Of a stretch of DNA of 64,000 bases, positions 46,378 to 54,290 are shown piece after piece. The number at the start of each line of letters is the position of its first letter. The first letter of the stretch is position 1. The notes under the pieces were generated by a model. It was given only the letters and a program-made list of their open reading frames with translations. It was not told where the DNA came from and did not search any database. The translations under genes and the position numbers were made by a program. The stretch comes from an uncultured Clostridia bacterium (lineage in GTDB: Bacteria > Bacillota > DTU014), in assembly GCA_900016865.1 (NCBI GenBank), contig FIZI01000006.1:39224-103223 (forward strand), given 5' to 3'.

Positions 46378-47115
46378 ATGCCCAAGGCACTTGGGTTTTT
46401 GATCCCGCTATCAATAGTGATTGTGTGGCAGGGTCTCAGTTCACAGGGGATTCTTGACCCCTCGATGATTCCCGCGCCTGCGTCAGTGCTTGCTGCAGGA
46501 GTCACCGGAATCAAGACAGGCGAACTGGTGAGGTACATCGGCGTAAGCGTCATTAGAGTAGCTCGCGGATTTCTGATGGCGTCCGTTGTCGGGGTATTGG
46601 CGGGGTTAGCGTTGGGCTGGATCCCGGCTCTGAAGACCGTGATGAGCCCATTTCTCAATTTCCTTAGACAGATCCCTCCCGTGGCGTGGATTCCTGTGTT
46701 TATCATGTGGTTTGGGATCGGAGAGGGTTCCAAGGTGTCCGTCATCGCCTATGCCGCCTTTTTCCCGGTGTTGGTAAGCACGGAGATGTCTGCAGCTCAG
46801 ATAAGTGACAACTACCTCGAACTCGGCCGGGTGTACAGGTTTACTCCTCTCCAGGTGTTGACTCGGATCATAGTGCCGGGGAGCCTCGGCCCGGTCTTTG
46901 CCGGGTTGAGGCTGGCCCTTTCCAGCAGCTGGCGGGCACTGGTTGCAGCAGAGATGCTGGCTTCTGCCAGCGGCCTGGGTTACATGATCATGATTTCACG
47001 AGAGTTGGTCCGTCCTGATGTTATGTTTCTTGGGATCGTCGTCATGGGTTTGCTCGGGTACGCAGTAGATGCTGGAGCAGTGCGGTTGCAAAGGGCTATC
47101 GCCCCATGGAGCTGA
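46378..47115 (+). CDS. ssuC: ABC transporter permease, SsuC/TauC type
   Basis: A 245-residue inner-membrane permease with about six membrane segments and the EAA loop region ELGRVYRFTPLQVLTRIIVPGSLGPVF. It belongs to the family that imports aliphatic sulfonates, taurine, nitrate or thiamine precursors, and the substrate is not determined by sequence. The frame opens at GTG 46321, but the predicted transcription start is at about 46322, so that start is excluded. ATG 46378, starting PKALGFLIPLSIVIVW, fits the first membrane helix; CTG 46363, 9 bp after AGGAGAG, is an alternative. Next come the ATPase and binding protein. Confidence 0.85.
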   Translation: MPKALGFLIPLSIVIVWQGLSSQGILDPSMIPAPASVLAAGVTGIKTGELVRYIGVSVIRVARGFLMASVVGVLAGLALGWIPALKTVMSPFLNFLRQIPPVAWIPVFIMWFGIGEGSKVSVIAYAAFFPVLVSTEMSAAQISDNYLELGRVYRFTPLQVLTRIIVPGSLGPVFAGLRLALSSSWRALVAAEMLASASGLGYMIMISRELVRPDVMFLGIVVMGLLGYAVDAGAVRLQRAIAPWS

Positions 47116-47185
47116 CCTGCTACTGCAATCGGTCTTGGATTCTGTCACCTGCTATGGCGGCAGCGTTATCTCAGGAGGATGAGTA

Positions 47186-47974
47186 TTGGCTATCGGCGTT
47201 GGAGTTGTTGTCGAGGACGTTACCAAGCAGTTCCGAGGCGATTCGGGGAGTCTGTTGGTCCTTGATAGAGTTTCGCTTTATTGCCGTTCGGGCGAGTTCG
47301 TAAGTGTCCTTGGCCCAAGCGGTGCAGGGAAGACGACTCTGCTCAGGTTGATAGCAGGATTGGACCATCCGGAAACCGGGCGTGTTGTCTATGTAGACGA
47401 CTCCTCCGACAGAGTGGACAGGTCCAGGGTGCGTATTGGAATGGTCTTTCAGGAGCCGCGGCTCTTGCCGTGGGCGTCTGTTTTTGCAAATGTCAGTTAC
47501 GGCCTGCAAGATGCGGCCAATAAAATCACGCGGTCTGAGCGAAAGCGTATGACTAGTGACATGATCGAGCGCCTGGGGCTAGGCGCCTTTTCGTCGTATC
47601 TCCCTCATCAGATCTCCGGCGGAATGGCGCAGCGGGTGGCTCTCGGCCGAGCTCTGGTCGGAGATCCTGACTTGCTTCTCCTCGATGAGCCTTTGGGCTC
47701 GCTGGATATTAAGAATCGTCTGGCCATTCAGGATCTGCTAGTTGAGATCGCAGGCAGTGGTTCGCCACATCCGTGCGCATGCATAATGGTCACCCACAGC
47801 ATTGATGAGGCCATTTACCTGTCGGATCGGATATACGTCTTGAGCGAGAGACCCGCGTCAGTGCTTGCTGAGATCGATGTGCCGATCACCCGTCCAAGAG
47901 ATAGAGTCTACTCAGACTTCTCAGAAGTCAGAAGGCAGGTGATCGAAGCGCTGGGAGTGTCGCCGAGTGAGTGA
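47186..47974 (+). CDS. ssuB: ABC transporter ATPase, SsuB/TauB type
   Basis: A 262-residue ABC ATPase with Walker A GPSGAGKTTLLRLIAG (about 46-60), the Q-loop MVFQEPRLLPW, the signature SGGMAQRVALGRALV, Walker B LLLLDEPLGSLD and the switch His in MVTHSIDEAI. This is the family that energises SsuC/TauC permeases. TTG 47186 is 7 bp after AGGAGG. It lies 70 bp after the permease and 84 bp before the binding protein. Confidence 0.92.
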   Translation: MAIGVGVVVEDVTKQFRGDSGSLLVLDRVSLYCRSGEFVSVLGPSGAGKTTLLRLIAGLDHPETGRVVYVDDSSDRVDRSRVRIGMVFQEPRLLPWASVFANVSYGLQDAANKITRSERKRMTSDMIERLGLGAFSSYLPHQISGGMAQRVALGRALVGDPDLLLLDEPLGSLDIKNRLAIQDLLVEIAGSGSPHPCACIMVTHSIDEAIYLSDRIYVLSERPASVLAEIDVPITRPRDRVYSDFSEVRRQVIEALGVSPSE

Positions 47975-48058
47975 TTGACCGCCGTTTTGCGATTTGCTAG
48001 GGGCTGTTTGGCATATGATTTTAGGTCATACAGACGAATCACGAAAGGGGTGTTTGCT

Positions 48059-49084
48059 ATGGAGATATATCGTTCTAGAAAGAGAGTTCCAGTGCAGAGC
48101 AAGAATGCTCGCACACTTGCTGTAGTGCTGGTTCTTGCGCTATTGGCTGCTATTCCTCTCATATCAGCAGCCACAGATAGCCGCAACAGCCTCAGGGTGA
48201 CGTACAACCCTATTCCGTTCAACGCTCCAACTATCTTGATGCACAGAGGTATGCTTCAGGACAGAATGGACGCGCTTGGAATACAGGTTGAATGGATCAG
48301 TGGGCTTCTAAAGGGATCGCTGATGACTGAGAGTATGGCTTCTGGTGAGTTGGATATAGCGAGCGTTATGGGAGGGACCTCGGCAGTCGTTTCATATGCT
48401 GGGGGTCGAGATATCGTCATAGTCGGTGGATACAGCAGGGCCCCTCAAGGCTTTGGTATAGTGGTGAGGCCGGACTCACCAATTGAGACCGTCGCCGACC
48501 TCAAAGGCAAGACAGTGGTAGGCCCCGTTGGGACAGAAGTGCATTTCCTGCTGGCGCGAGCACTGGAAGAGGCGGGCTTGAGCCTGCGGGATATCGAACT
48601 GCGAAATGATTTGGTGCCAAATGCGATAAGCTATGTGATCAATGGCAGTGCGGACGCTGCCTTGGCTGTGGAGCCCATGATGTCTGTCTACGAGCATCAA
48701 GGCAAGGTGAGGGTGCTAAGGACAGGCGAAGGGCTGATGCCTGGGGCCACATTTGTCGCTGTCCGAGGTTCGTTTTTGCGGGATCGTCCCGACGTGGTCG
48801 TACAGTACCTGAGGGCGCAGATCGAGGCCATACAGGATATTGAGAGTATGGGCGATGAGGTCCTGGCGCTTGCAGCGGACGAACTGGACATGCCTCAGCC
48901 AGTCATTGAGCGGGTGGCCCAGAAGTATACCTTCAGTGCTGAACTTGACTCACAGGCTATCGCGGACCTGCAGAACGTAGCAGACTTCCTGTTCCAGGAG
49001 GGCTTGATAAGAAACAAGGTGGACGTAAGGTCGATGGTTGACACCTCGTTGCTTGAGGAGGCGCTCTCGAGTGAGGGTCGGTGA
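48059..49084 (+). CDS. ssuA: ABC transporter substrate-binding protein, SsuA/NMT1 type
   Basis: A 341-residue exported binding protein. The first about 45 residues form a signal peptide (basic RSRKRVPVQSKNAR, then hydrophobic TLAVVLVLALLAAIPLISAA); there is no lipobox cysteine, which is unusual for a Gram-positive binding protein. The mature part has the SsuA/NMT1 pattern: RVTYNPIPFNAPTILMHRG, SGELDIASVMGGTSA, DLKGKTVVGPVGTEVHFLLARAL and SADAALAVEP. The substrate is unknown; sulfonates or taurine are the commonest in this family. ATG 48059 follows AAAGGGGTG; the frame opens 28 codons upstream in untranslated sequence. Confidence 0.85.
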   Translation: MEIYRSRKRVPVQSKNARTLAVVLVLALLAAIPLISAATDSRNSLRVTYNPIPFNAPTILMHRGMLQDRMDALGIQVEWISGLLKGSLMTESMASGELDIASVMGGTSAVVSYAGGRDIVIVGGYSRAPQGFGIVVRPDSPIETVADLKGKTVVGPVGTEVHFLLARALEEAGLSLRDIELRNDLVPNAISYVINGSADAALAVEPMMSVYEHQGKVRVLRTGEGLMPGATFVAVRGSFLRDRPDVVVQYLRAQIEAIQDIESMGDEVLALAADELDMPQPVIERVAQKYTFSAELDSQAIADLQNVADFLFQEGLIRNKVDVRSMVDTSLLEEALSSEGR

Positions 49085-49118
49085 GGACCAGAGACCGCAC
49101 GGGCCGATACAGAGAGGG

Positions 49119-49150
49119 CGTCTCACAGACATGGAGTTGTCTGTGAGACG
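49119..49150. repeat. Perfect 12-bp inverted repeat after the ABC operon
   Basis: CGTCTCACAGAC (49119-49130) and GTCTGTGAGACG (49139-49150) are perfect complements around an 8-nt loop, 35 bp after the binding-protein stop. No T run follows in either direction, so it may be an mRNA 3' stabiliser or a protein-binding site rather than a classical terminator. Confidence 0.7.
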
Positions 49151-49253
49151 GATTGGAAAAATGGGCTATATTCCAGATCGGTGATAGACAGAGAAAGCGG
49201 GACGAGGTGCGACCCACCGGGCCGTATTTCGTCCAAAATGCGTATAACAAACG

Positions 49254-49282
49254 TTGACACTGAGAGAGTAGGGGAGTATACT
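49254..49282 (+). promoter_or_regulatory. Strong promoter of the hydBAC hydrogenase operon
   Basis: Consensus TTGACA (49254-49259), a 17-bp spacer and TATACT (49277-49282). Transcription should start near 49289, about 120 nt before hydB. Confidence 0.85.
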
Positions 49283-49333
49283 GACACTGGGTTGGAAAGG
49301 GCTTGCTCAACAAGCTCCATATTTTGCAGGTTC

Positions 49334-49351
49334 TTGTGATTTTGTTCACAA
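49334..49351 (+). promoter_or_regulatory. Rex operator in the hydrogenase leader
   Basis: The 18-bp sequence TTGTGATTTTGTTCACAA matches the Rex consensus TTGTGAAnnnnTTCACAA at 13 of 14 defined positions. Rex is the NADH/NAD+-sensing repressor of fermentation genes in Gram-positive bacteria. The site lies about 50 bp after the predicted transcription start and about 60 bp before hydB. Confidence 0.78.
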
Positions 49352-49412
49352 GGAAACCCTACAAAGATGATATCAATGCTTTACTCGCAGCGGGTTGATG
49401 GGAGGAAGACTC

Positions 49413-51245
49413 ATGGATGGTGGCAAGTGCCGAGTGCTGGTGTGCGCCGGCGCAGGATGTGTATCCTCCGGGTGCAAGGCTGTCGCGCGTGCGCTTAGTG
49501 AAGTTGTTCGCAAATCGGACCTCGACGGTAAGGTCGAGATAGTGCAGACCGGGTGCATCGGATCCTGCGATCTTGGCCCGGTGGTTGTCGTCGAAAGCGA
49601 CGGTACGTTTTATCAGCATGTAACCCCCGAGGATGTGCCGGATATCGTGAACGATCACATTATAGGCGGCAATCCTGTTGAGCGGCTTCTTCACAGATCA
49701 GGCGACACTGGGGAATTCGAAGTAAAACTGAGTGACATGAGCTTTTTCCGCGGACAGACAAAAATCGCTCTGCGGAATTGCGGTGTCATTGATCCTCTTA
49801 GCATAGACGAGTACATCGCCCGGAACGGCTATGAGGCGCTTTCAAAGGTCCTAAAAGATATGACGCCAGGACAGGTCATTGATGCGATCAAGGCGTCTGG
49901 ACTCAGAGGGCGCGGCGGTGCCGGGTTCCCAACAGGGCTCAAGTGGATGTTTACAGCAGACGCACCTGGTGAACCCAAGTATGTGGTCTGCAATGCTGAC
50001 GAAGGTGACCCGGGAGCCTTCATGGACAGATCTCTGCTCGAAGGCGATCCCCACAGCATAATCGAGGCGATGATCATCGCAGGGTATGCAGTTGGCTCGC
50101 ACCAGGGCCTTGTATATGTACGGGCTGAGTATCCGCTGGCAGTGGAAAGGCTGAGTCACGCGATAGAGCAGGCCGCAGAGCGCGGATTCCTCGGAAATGA
50201 CATACTCGGCAGCGGGTTCAGCTTCAACCTTGAGGTAAGGGTTGGAGCCGGCGCGTTTGTCTGCGGCGAGGAGACAGCACTGCTGGCTTCGATCGAAGGC
50301 AAGAGGGGCATGCCGAGACCCAAACCCCCGTTCCCGGCTGCATCCGGACTTTGGGGGAAGCCGACACTCATAAACAATGTCGAAACTTTTGCAAACATCG
50401 CACCGATTATTCTAAATGGCCCCGAATGGTTCAAGGGCATGGGGACGGACCGCAGTCCTGGTACAAAGGTGTTTGCCTTGGCTGGAAACATCAACAACAC
50501 CGGGCTCGTTGAAGTGCCGATGGGAACTCCTCTGCGGACAATCATCTACGAGATCGGTGGAGGAATCCCAGGAGGCAAGGGGTTCAAGGCCGCCCAAACA
50601 GGCGGGCCGTCAGGCGGTTGCATCCCCGCACAGCATCTCGACGTTCCGATGGACTTCGATTCGCTGACCAAGCTAGGTGCCATGATGGGATCCGGCGGAT
50701 TGATCGTCATGGACGAAGAGACCTGCATGGTCGATATAGCCAAGTTTTTCTTGCAATTCACACAGGATGAGTCGTGCGGCAAGTGTGTTCCGTGCCGAGA
50801 GGGCACCAAGGTGATGTTGGATATCTTGGACCGGATAACAAAGGGCGAAGGACAGGAAGGGGATATCGAACTCCTCGAGTCCCTAGGCAAGACAATCAGC
50901 CAGACGGCACTGTGTGGTCTGGGTCAATCTGCGCCCAATCCTGTCCTCAGCACAATCAGATACTTCCGCGACGAGTATGAGGCGCACGTTCGGGACAAGC
51001 GTTGCCCGGCAGGCGTGTGCACAGCTCTGGCGTCATACGTCATAGAAGTTGAGAAGTGCCGTGGTTGCGGGCTCTGCGTCAAGGTATGTCCAGTAGACGC
51101 TATTCACCCCATCGAGCTCCAAGCAGTTGCGGGTGATGAGGGACGGACCAAGAGAAAGCGTCCGCCGTATGCGATTGATGCGTCTAAGTGCATAAAGTGC
51201 GGGGCATGTGTGGCTGAGTGCCGCTTCGGCGCAATCACGCGGTGA
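49413..51245 (+). CDS. hydB: HydB, NAD(H)/FMN-binding subunit of bifurcating [FeFe]-hydrogenase
   Basis: HydB carries the flavin that splits electrons between NAD+ and ferredoxin. The 610-residue protein has an N-terminal thioredoxin-fold [2Fe-2S] domain (CAGAGC ... CIGSC) and a NuoF-like core ([42 protein letters not shown]). A [4Fe-4S] site follows ([13 protein letters not shown] with the fourth Cys in [12 protein letters not shown]), and two C-terminal ferredoxin clusters ([32 protein letters not shown]). ATG 49413 is 7 bp after GGAGG. HydA follows after 51 bp. The 328 bp before it hold the promoter and the Rex box. Confidence 0.95.
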   Translation: MDGGKCRVLVCAGAGCVSSGCKAVARALSEVVRKSDLDGKVEIVQTGCIGSCDLGPVVVVESDGTFYQHVTPEDVPDIVNDHIIGGNPVERLLHRSGDTGEFEVKLSDMSFFRGQTKIALRNCGVIDPLSIDEYIARNGYEALSKVLKDMTPGQVIDAIKASGLRGRGGAGFPTGLKWMFTADAPGEPKYVVCNADEGDPGAFMDRSLLEGDPHSIIEAMIIAGYAVGSHQGLVYVRAEYPLAVERLSHAIEQAAERGFLGNDILGSGFSFNLEVRVGAGAFVCGEETALLASIEGKRGMPRPKPPFPAASGLWGKPTLINNVETFANIAPIILNGPEWFKGMGTDRSPGTKVFALAGNINNTGLVEVPMGTPLRTIIYEIGGGIPGGKGFKAAQTGGPSGGCIPAQHLDVPMDFDSLTKLGAMMGSGGLIVMDEETCMVDIAKFFLQFTQDESCGKCVPCREGTKVMLDILDRITKGEGQEGDIELLESLGKTISQTALCGLGQSAPNPVLSTIRYFRDEYEAHVRDKRCPAGVCTALASYVIEVEKCRGCGLCVKVCPVDAIHPIELQAVAGDEGRTKRKRPPYAIDASKCIKCGACVAECRFGAITR

Positions 51246-51296
51246 GAAAGCAGTTAGAGCCGATTTGCTCAAGCTGCATCAGGAGAGGTGTGTACT

Positions 51297-53057
51297 ATGG
51301 ATACTGTAAAGCTTACGATTGACGGCAAACAGATAGAGGTAGAGCGAGGTACAACCATCCTTGAAGCCGCAAGACTGGTTGGCGCCAACGTTCCTACTCT
51401 CTGCTACCACCCTGTACTTGGTGGAGGAGGAGCTTGCAGAGTCTGCGTGTGCGAGGTCGAAGGAGCAAGGAACTTGGTGGCATCCTGTGTGTGCCCTGTC
51501 AACGATGGGATGGTTGTGTGGACCAACTCCAAGGCGGTTCGAGAAGCACGGCGGACTGTTGTTGAACTCATGATCGCGTCCCATCCGCAGGATTGCCTGA
51601 CATGCGATAGATCTGACACCTGCGAGCTGAGACGTCTCGCTTCACGGCTCAACGTCCGTGAGGGGCGGTTTACTCGTGAAAAGAAGGCGTCGCCAAAGGA
51701 TACGTCCAGCCCGTCGGTAGTACGAGACCCATCGAAATGCATCCTTTGCGGCAGGTGCGTTGAGGTCTGTTCATCCGTTCAAGGCGTCGGAGCCATTGGG
51801 CTTGCCAATAGAGGTATAGAGACGGTGGTGGCCCCGGCGTTTGGCGATGATCTTGCAGATACCAAGTGTGTTGCCTGTGGGCAGTGCACTGCTGTCTGCC
51901 CGGTGGGTGCCTTGATCGTAAAGGACGACACAGATGCCGTGCTTGACGCATTGAGCGATGAGAACAAGCATGTTGTGGTCCAGGTTGCGCCGGCCGTTAG
52001 GGCAGCTCTCGGAGAAGAGTTCGGCCTACCGGCAGGGACCGATGTTACTGCAGAGATGGTCGGGGCTCTGAAACAGCTTGGCTTTGATGCGGTTTTTGAT
52101 ACGCAGCTGTCAGCAGACCTGACGATTATGGAAGAAGGAAACGAGTTCATCGAGCGGCTGAAGAGCGGGGAGCGGCTCCCGTTGATTACATCTTGTAGCC
52201 CCGGATGGATCAACTACATGGAGAACTTCCATCCGGACTTGGTTGACAACGTTTCGTCGTGTAAGTCGCCTCAGCAGATGATGGGAGCAGTCATCAAGAC
52301 CTACTACGCGAAGAAGGCCGGGGTGGACCCGTCAAAGATAGTCTCAGTTTCTATCATGCCATGCACTGCCAAGAAGTTCGAGGCGAAGCGGCCTGAGATG
52401 AACAGCTCAGGATACCGCGATGTGGACTATGTGCTGACCACTCGGGAGCTGGCATCAATGCTCAGGCAGGTTGGGATTGACCTAAAGAGCGTGCAAAGCA
52501 GCGACTTCGACAGCCCTCTCGGAGAGTCAACAGGAGCAGGAGAAATCTTCGGAGTGACCGGCGGAGTCATGGAGGCTGCATTGAGGTCGGTGTACTTCGC
52601 TCTGACCAACAAGCCTTTGGAGAACCTCGAACTGCATCCAGTTCGCGGATTTGACGGGATTCGAGAGGCTGAGATCGATGTGGCAGGCCAGAAGGTCCGT
52701 GTAGCTGTAGCCCACGGCCTGTCCAATGCAGAAGAGCTCCTGAGACGCATTGAAAGCGGCGAAAAGGAGTATCACTTCGTAGAGATCATGGCCTGTCCGG
52801 GCGGTTGCATAGCCGGCGGCGGACAGCCCTTCTCTCAGGACCCGGACATCAAGTCAAAGCGCGCGTCAGTTCTTTATGCTGGCGATCGAGCTAAGAAGCA
52901 GCGGATGTCTCATGACAACCCGGCAGTTAAGAAGCTATACGGAGAGTTTCTTGAAACTCCGGGAAGCGAGATTGCCCATAAGCTACTTCATACCACCTAT
53001 TGTCAAGGTGAAAAGTGTTCTGAGAAAGCATCGGCCAACATCAAAGAGGCAAGCTGA
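51297..53057 (+). CDS. hydA: HydA, catalytic subunit of [FeFe]-hydrogenase
   Basis: HydA carries the H-cluster that makes or consumes H2. The 586-residue protein has an N-terminal [2Fe-2S] domain (TLCYHPVLGGGGACRVCVCE ... ASCVCP), the His-Cys3 [4Fe-4S] site (HPQDCLTCDRSDTCEL) and two ferredoxin clusters (CILCGRCVEVC; CVACGQCTAVCPVGAL). The H-cluster motifs are L1 ITSCSPGWINY, L2 IMPCTAKKFEAKR and L3 EIMACPGGCIAGGGQP. The L1 motif has CS where many enzymes have CC. This domain order is typical of the trimeric, electron-bifurcating group. ATG 51297 lies 8 bp after AGGAGAGG. Confidence 0.95.
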   Translation: MDTVKLTIDGKQIEVERGTTILEAARLVGANVPTLCYHPVLGGGGACRVCVCEVEGARNLVASCVCPVNDGMVVWTNSKAVREARRTVVELMIASHPQDCLTCDRSDTCELRRLASRLNVREGRFTREKKASPKDTSSPSVVRDPSKCILCGRCVEVCSSVQGVGAIGLANRGIETVVAPAFGDDLADTKCVACGQCTAVCPVGALIVKDDTDAVLDALSDENKHVVVQVAPAVRAALGEEFGLPAGTDVTAEMVGALKQLGFDAVFDTQLSADLTIMEEGNEFIERLKSGERLPLITSCSPGWINYMENFHPDLVDNVSSCKSPQQMMGAVIKTYYAKKAGVDPSKIVSVSIMPCTAKKFEAKRPEMNSSGYRDVDYVLTTRELASMLRQVGIDLKSVQSSDFDSPLGESTGAGEIFGVTGGVMEAALRSVYFALTNKPLENLELHPVRGFDGIREAEIDVAGQKVRVAVAHGLSNAEELLRRIESGEKEYHFVEIMACPGGCIAGGGQPFSQDPDIKSKRASVLYAGDRAKKQRMSHDNPAVKKLYGEFLETPGSEIAHKLLHTTYCQGEKCSEKASANIKEAS

Positions 53058-53066
53058 GACTAGTTG

Positions 53067-53155
53067 GGCAGCGCCCTTGGGCGGTCGGGCCTAAGGCGCT
53101 GCCGCGTTGGCCTAATAACTCGCGGCGATGAGCGGGCCAGTGGACTTGCCGCGAG
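53067..53155. repeat. Two strong hairpins between hydA and hydC
   Basis: GGCAGCGCC (53067-53075) pairs perfectly with GGCGCTGCC (53095-53103), and CTCGCGGC (53119-53126) with GCCGCGAG (53148-53155). They fill most of the 123 bp between the hydA stop and the hydC start and have no T runs. They may be processing or stability elements that set subunit ratios. Confidence 0.75.
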
Positions 53156-53180
53156 AAGTCGACTGATTGAGGTGATTGCT

Positions 53181-53690
53181 GTGAGCGAAGCAGCTGTTAG
53201 GTCCACCGCCCAAGGAGCGGGTACCGGCATTGACCCGGATCTGATGAAGAAGGTTGATGCTGTAATCGAGCAATATAGGGGAAACAGGGGCGCCTTGATC
53301 CCGGTGCTGCATGAAGTTCAAGAGATAATCGGGTATCTTCCGAGGTTCGTCCAGAGCAAGATCGCCGAGGCACTAGGAGTTTCTGAAGCCGAGGTGTACG
53401 GTGTAGTCACCTTCTACTCGTTGTTCACTATGAAGCCTGCAGGCAGACACAAGATAGGCGTATGTCTTGGCACTGCGTGTTATGTCAAAGGTGCCGCTGC
53501 TCTGCTCGAAGCTGTTAAGCAGGCTGCAGGAGTAGAAAATGATGATGTCTCTGCAGATGGCAGATTTAGCGTTGAGGTAACTCGATGCATAGGAGCTTGC
53601 GGCCTGGCGCCTGTCCTTACCATAGATGAGGATGTCTACAGCCGAGTGTCTCCTGAGTCTGTCAGTGAGATTCTGGAGAAGTACGAGTAA
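53181..53690 (+). CDS. hydC: HydC, NuoE-like [2Fe-2S] subunit of hydrogenase
   Basis: The third hydrogenase subunit, a thioredoxin-fold [2Fe-2S] protein. The 169-residue protein shows GALIPVLHEVQEIIGYLPRFVQ, IAEALGVSEAEVYGVVTFYSLF and the cluster cysteines in CLGTACYVKGA and CIGACGLAPVL, the full NuoE pattern. GTG 53181 follows GAGGTGA; the frame is open 39 codons upstream across two hairpins, but that part shows no family similarity. It is the last gene of the operon, ahead of a strong terminator; in many operons hydC comes first. Confidence 0.92.
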   Translation: MSEAAVRSTAQGAGTGIDPDLMKKVDAVIEQYRGNRGALIPVLHEVQEIIGYLPRFVQSKIAEALGVSEAEVYGVVTFYSLFTMKPAGRHKIGVCLGTACYVKGAAALLEAVKQAAGVENDDVSADGRFSVEVTRCIGACGLAPVLTIDEDVYSRVSPESVSEILEKYE

Positions 53691-53735
53691 GTACTTCGGA
53701 CGCGCCGTAGACGTGTTTTGAGTGGGTAGATTGTC

Positions 53736-53783
53736 AAGCCCGCAATCAGGTCATGTAAGTACCTGGTTGCGGGCTTTGTTGTT
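53736..53783 (+). terminator. Terminator of the hydBAC operon
   Basis: A 16-bp stem with one G-U pair: AAGCCCGCAATCAGGT (53736-53751) with ACCTGGTTGCGGGCTT (53761-53776), followed by TGTTGTTG. It lies about 45 bp after the hydC stop. Confidence 0.8.
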
Positions 53784-53856
53784 GGAAGGAGCCTGCGGTG
53801 CGATAGCGAAATATGGTGAGAACTAGGCGTTTGTGCGGAACTTGGAGGTGGTGTCA

Positions 53857-54204
53857 ATGATAAAAAGAGAGTCCGAGATGCAAGTTGAGGTCCGCAAGGA
53901 GATGCGAGGAGGCAAAGGCGAGGTCGAGCTCCGTCACATATTCAGCAAGGACGAGTTGACCGGCAAGTGCAGGCTTCTAGCAAAGATCACGCTTGCACCC
54001 GGCTGCTCTATTGGCTTGCACGAACACGCTGGCGAGGAAGAGATCTACTACATAATCAATGGCAGGGCTCGCGTTCATGACAACGGCACTACTGCCGACC
54101 TGTCTGTCGGAGACGCAGTTCTCACTGGTGGAGGGAGAAGCCACTCGATTGAGAACATCGGAGACGAACTGCTGGAGCTTGTTGCAGTGATATTGCTGTA
54201 TTAG
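53857..54204 (+). CDS. Small single-domain cupin protein
   Basis: A 115-residue cupin with both conserved motifs: motif 1 GCSIGLHEHAGEEEIYYIINGR (His-x-His and Glu) and motif 2 GDAVLTGGGRSHSIENIG with the third His. These form the metal-binding beta-barrel. The reaction cannot be deduced; single-domain cupins include sugar isomerases, dioxygenases and sensors. ATG 53857 follows GGAGGTG. It stands alone between the hydrogenase terminator and the methyltransferase gene, with its own likely transcript. Confidence 0.85.
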   Translation: MIKRESEMQVEVRKEMRGGKGEVELRHIFSKDELTGKCRLLAKITLAPGCSIGLHEHAGEEEIYYIINGRARVHDNGTTADLSVGDAVLTGGGRSHSIENIGDELLELVAVILLY

Positions 54205-54290
54205 CCGACACTGCAGTCAAACGCCGGGCTTTAGTCGCCGCAAATGTACTGGTCCGGGCTTAACTTGCATTGCCGGAGGAAGTGGTAGAC

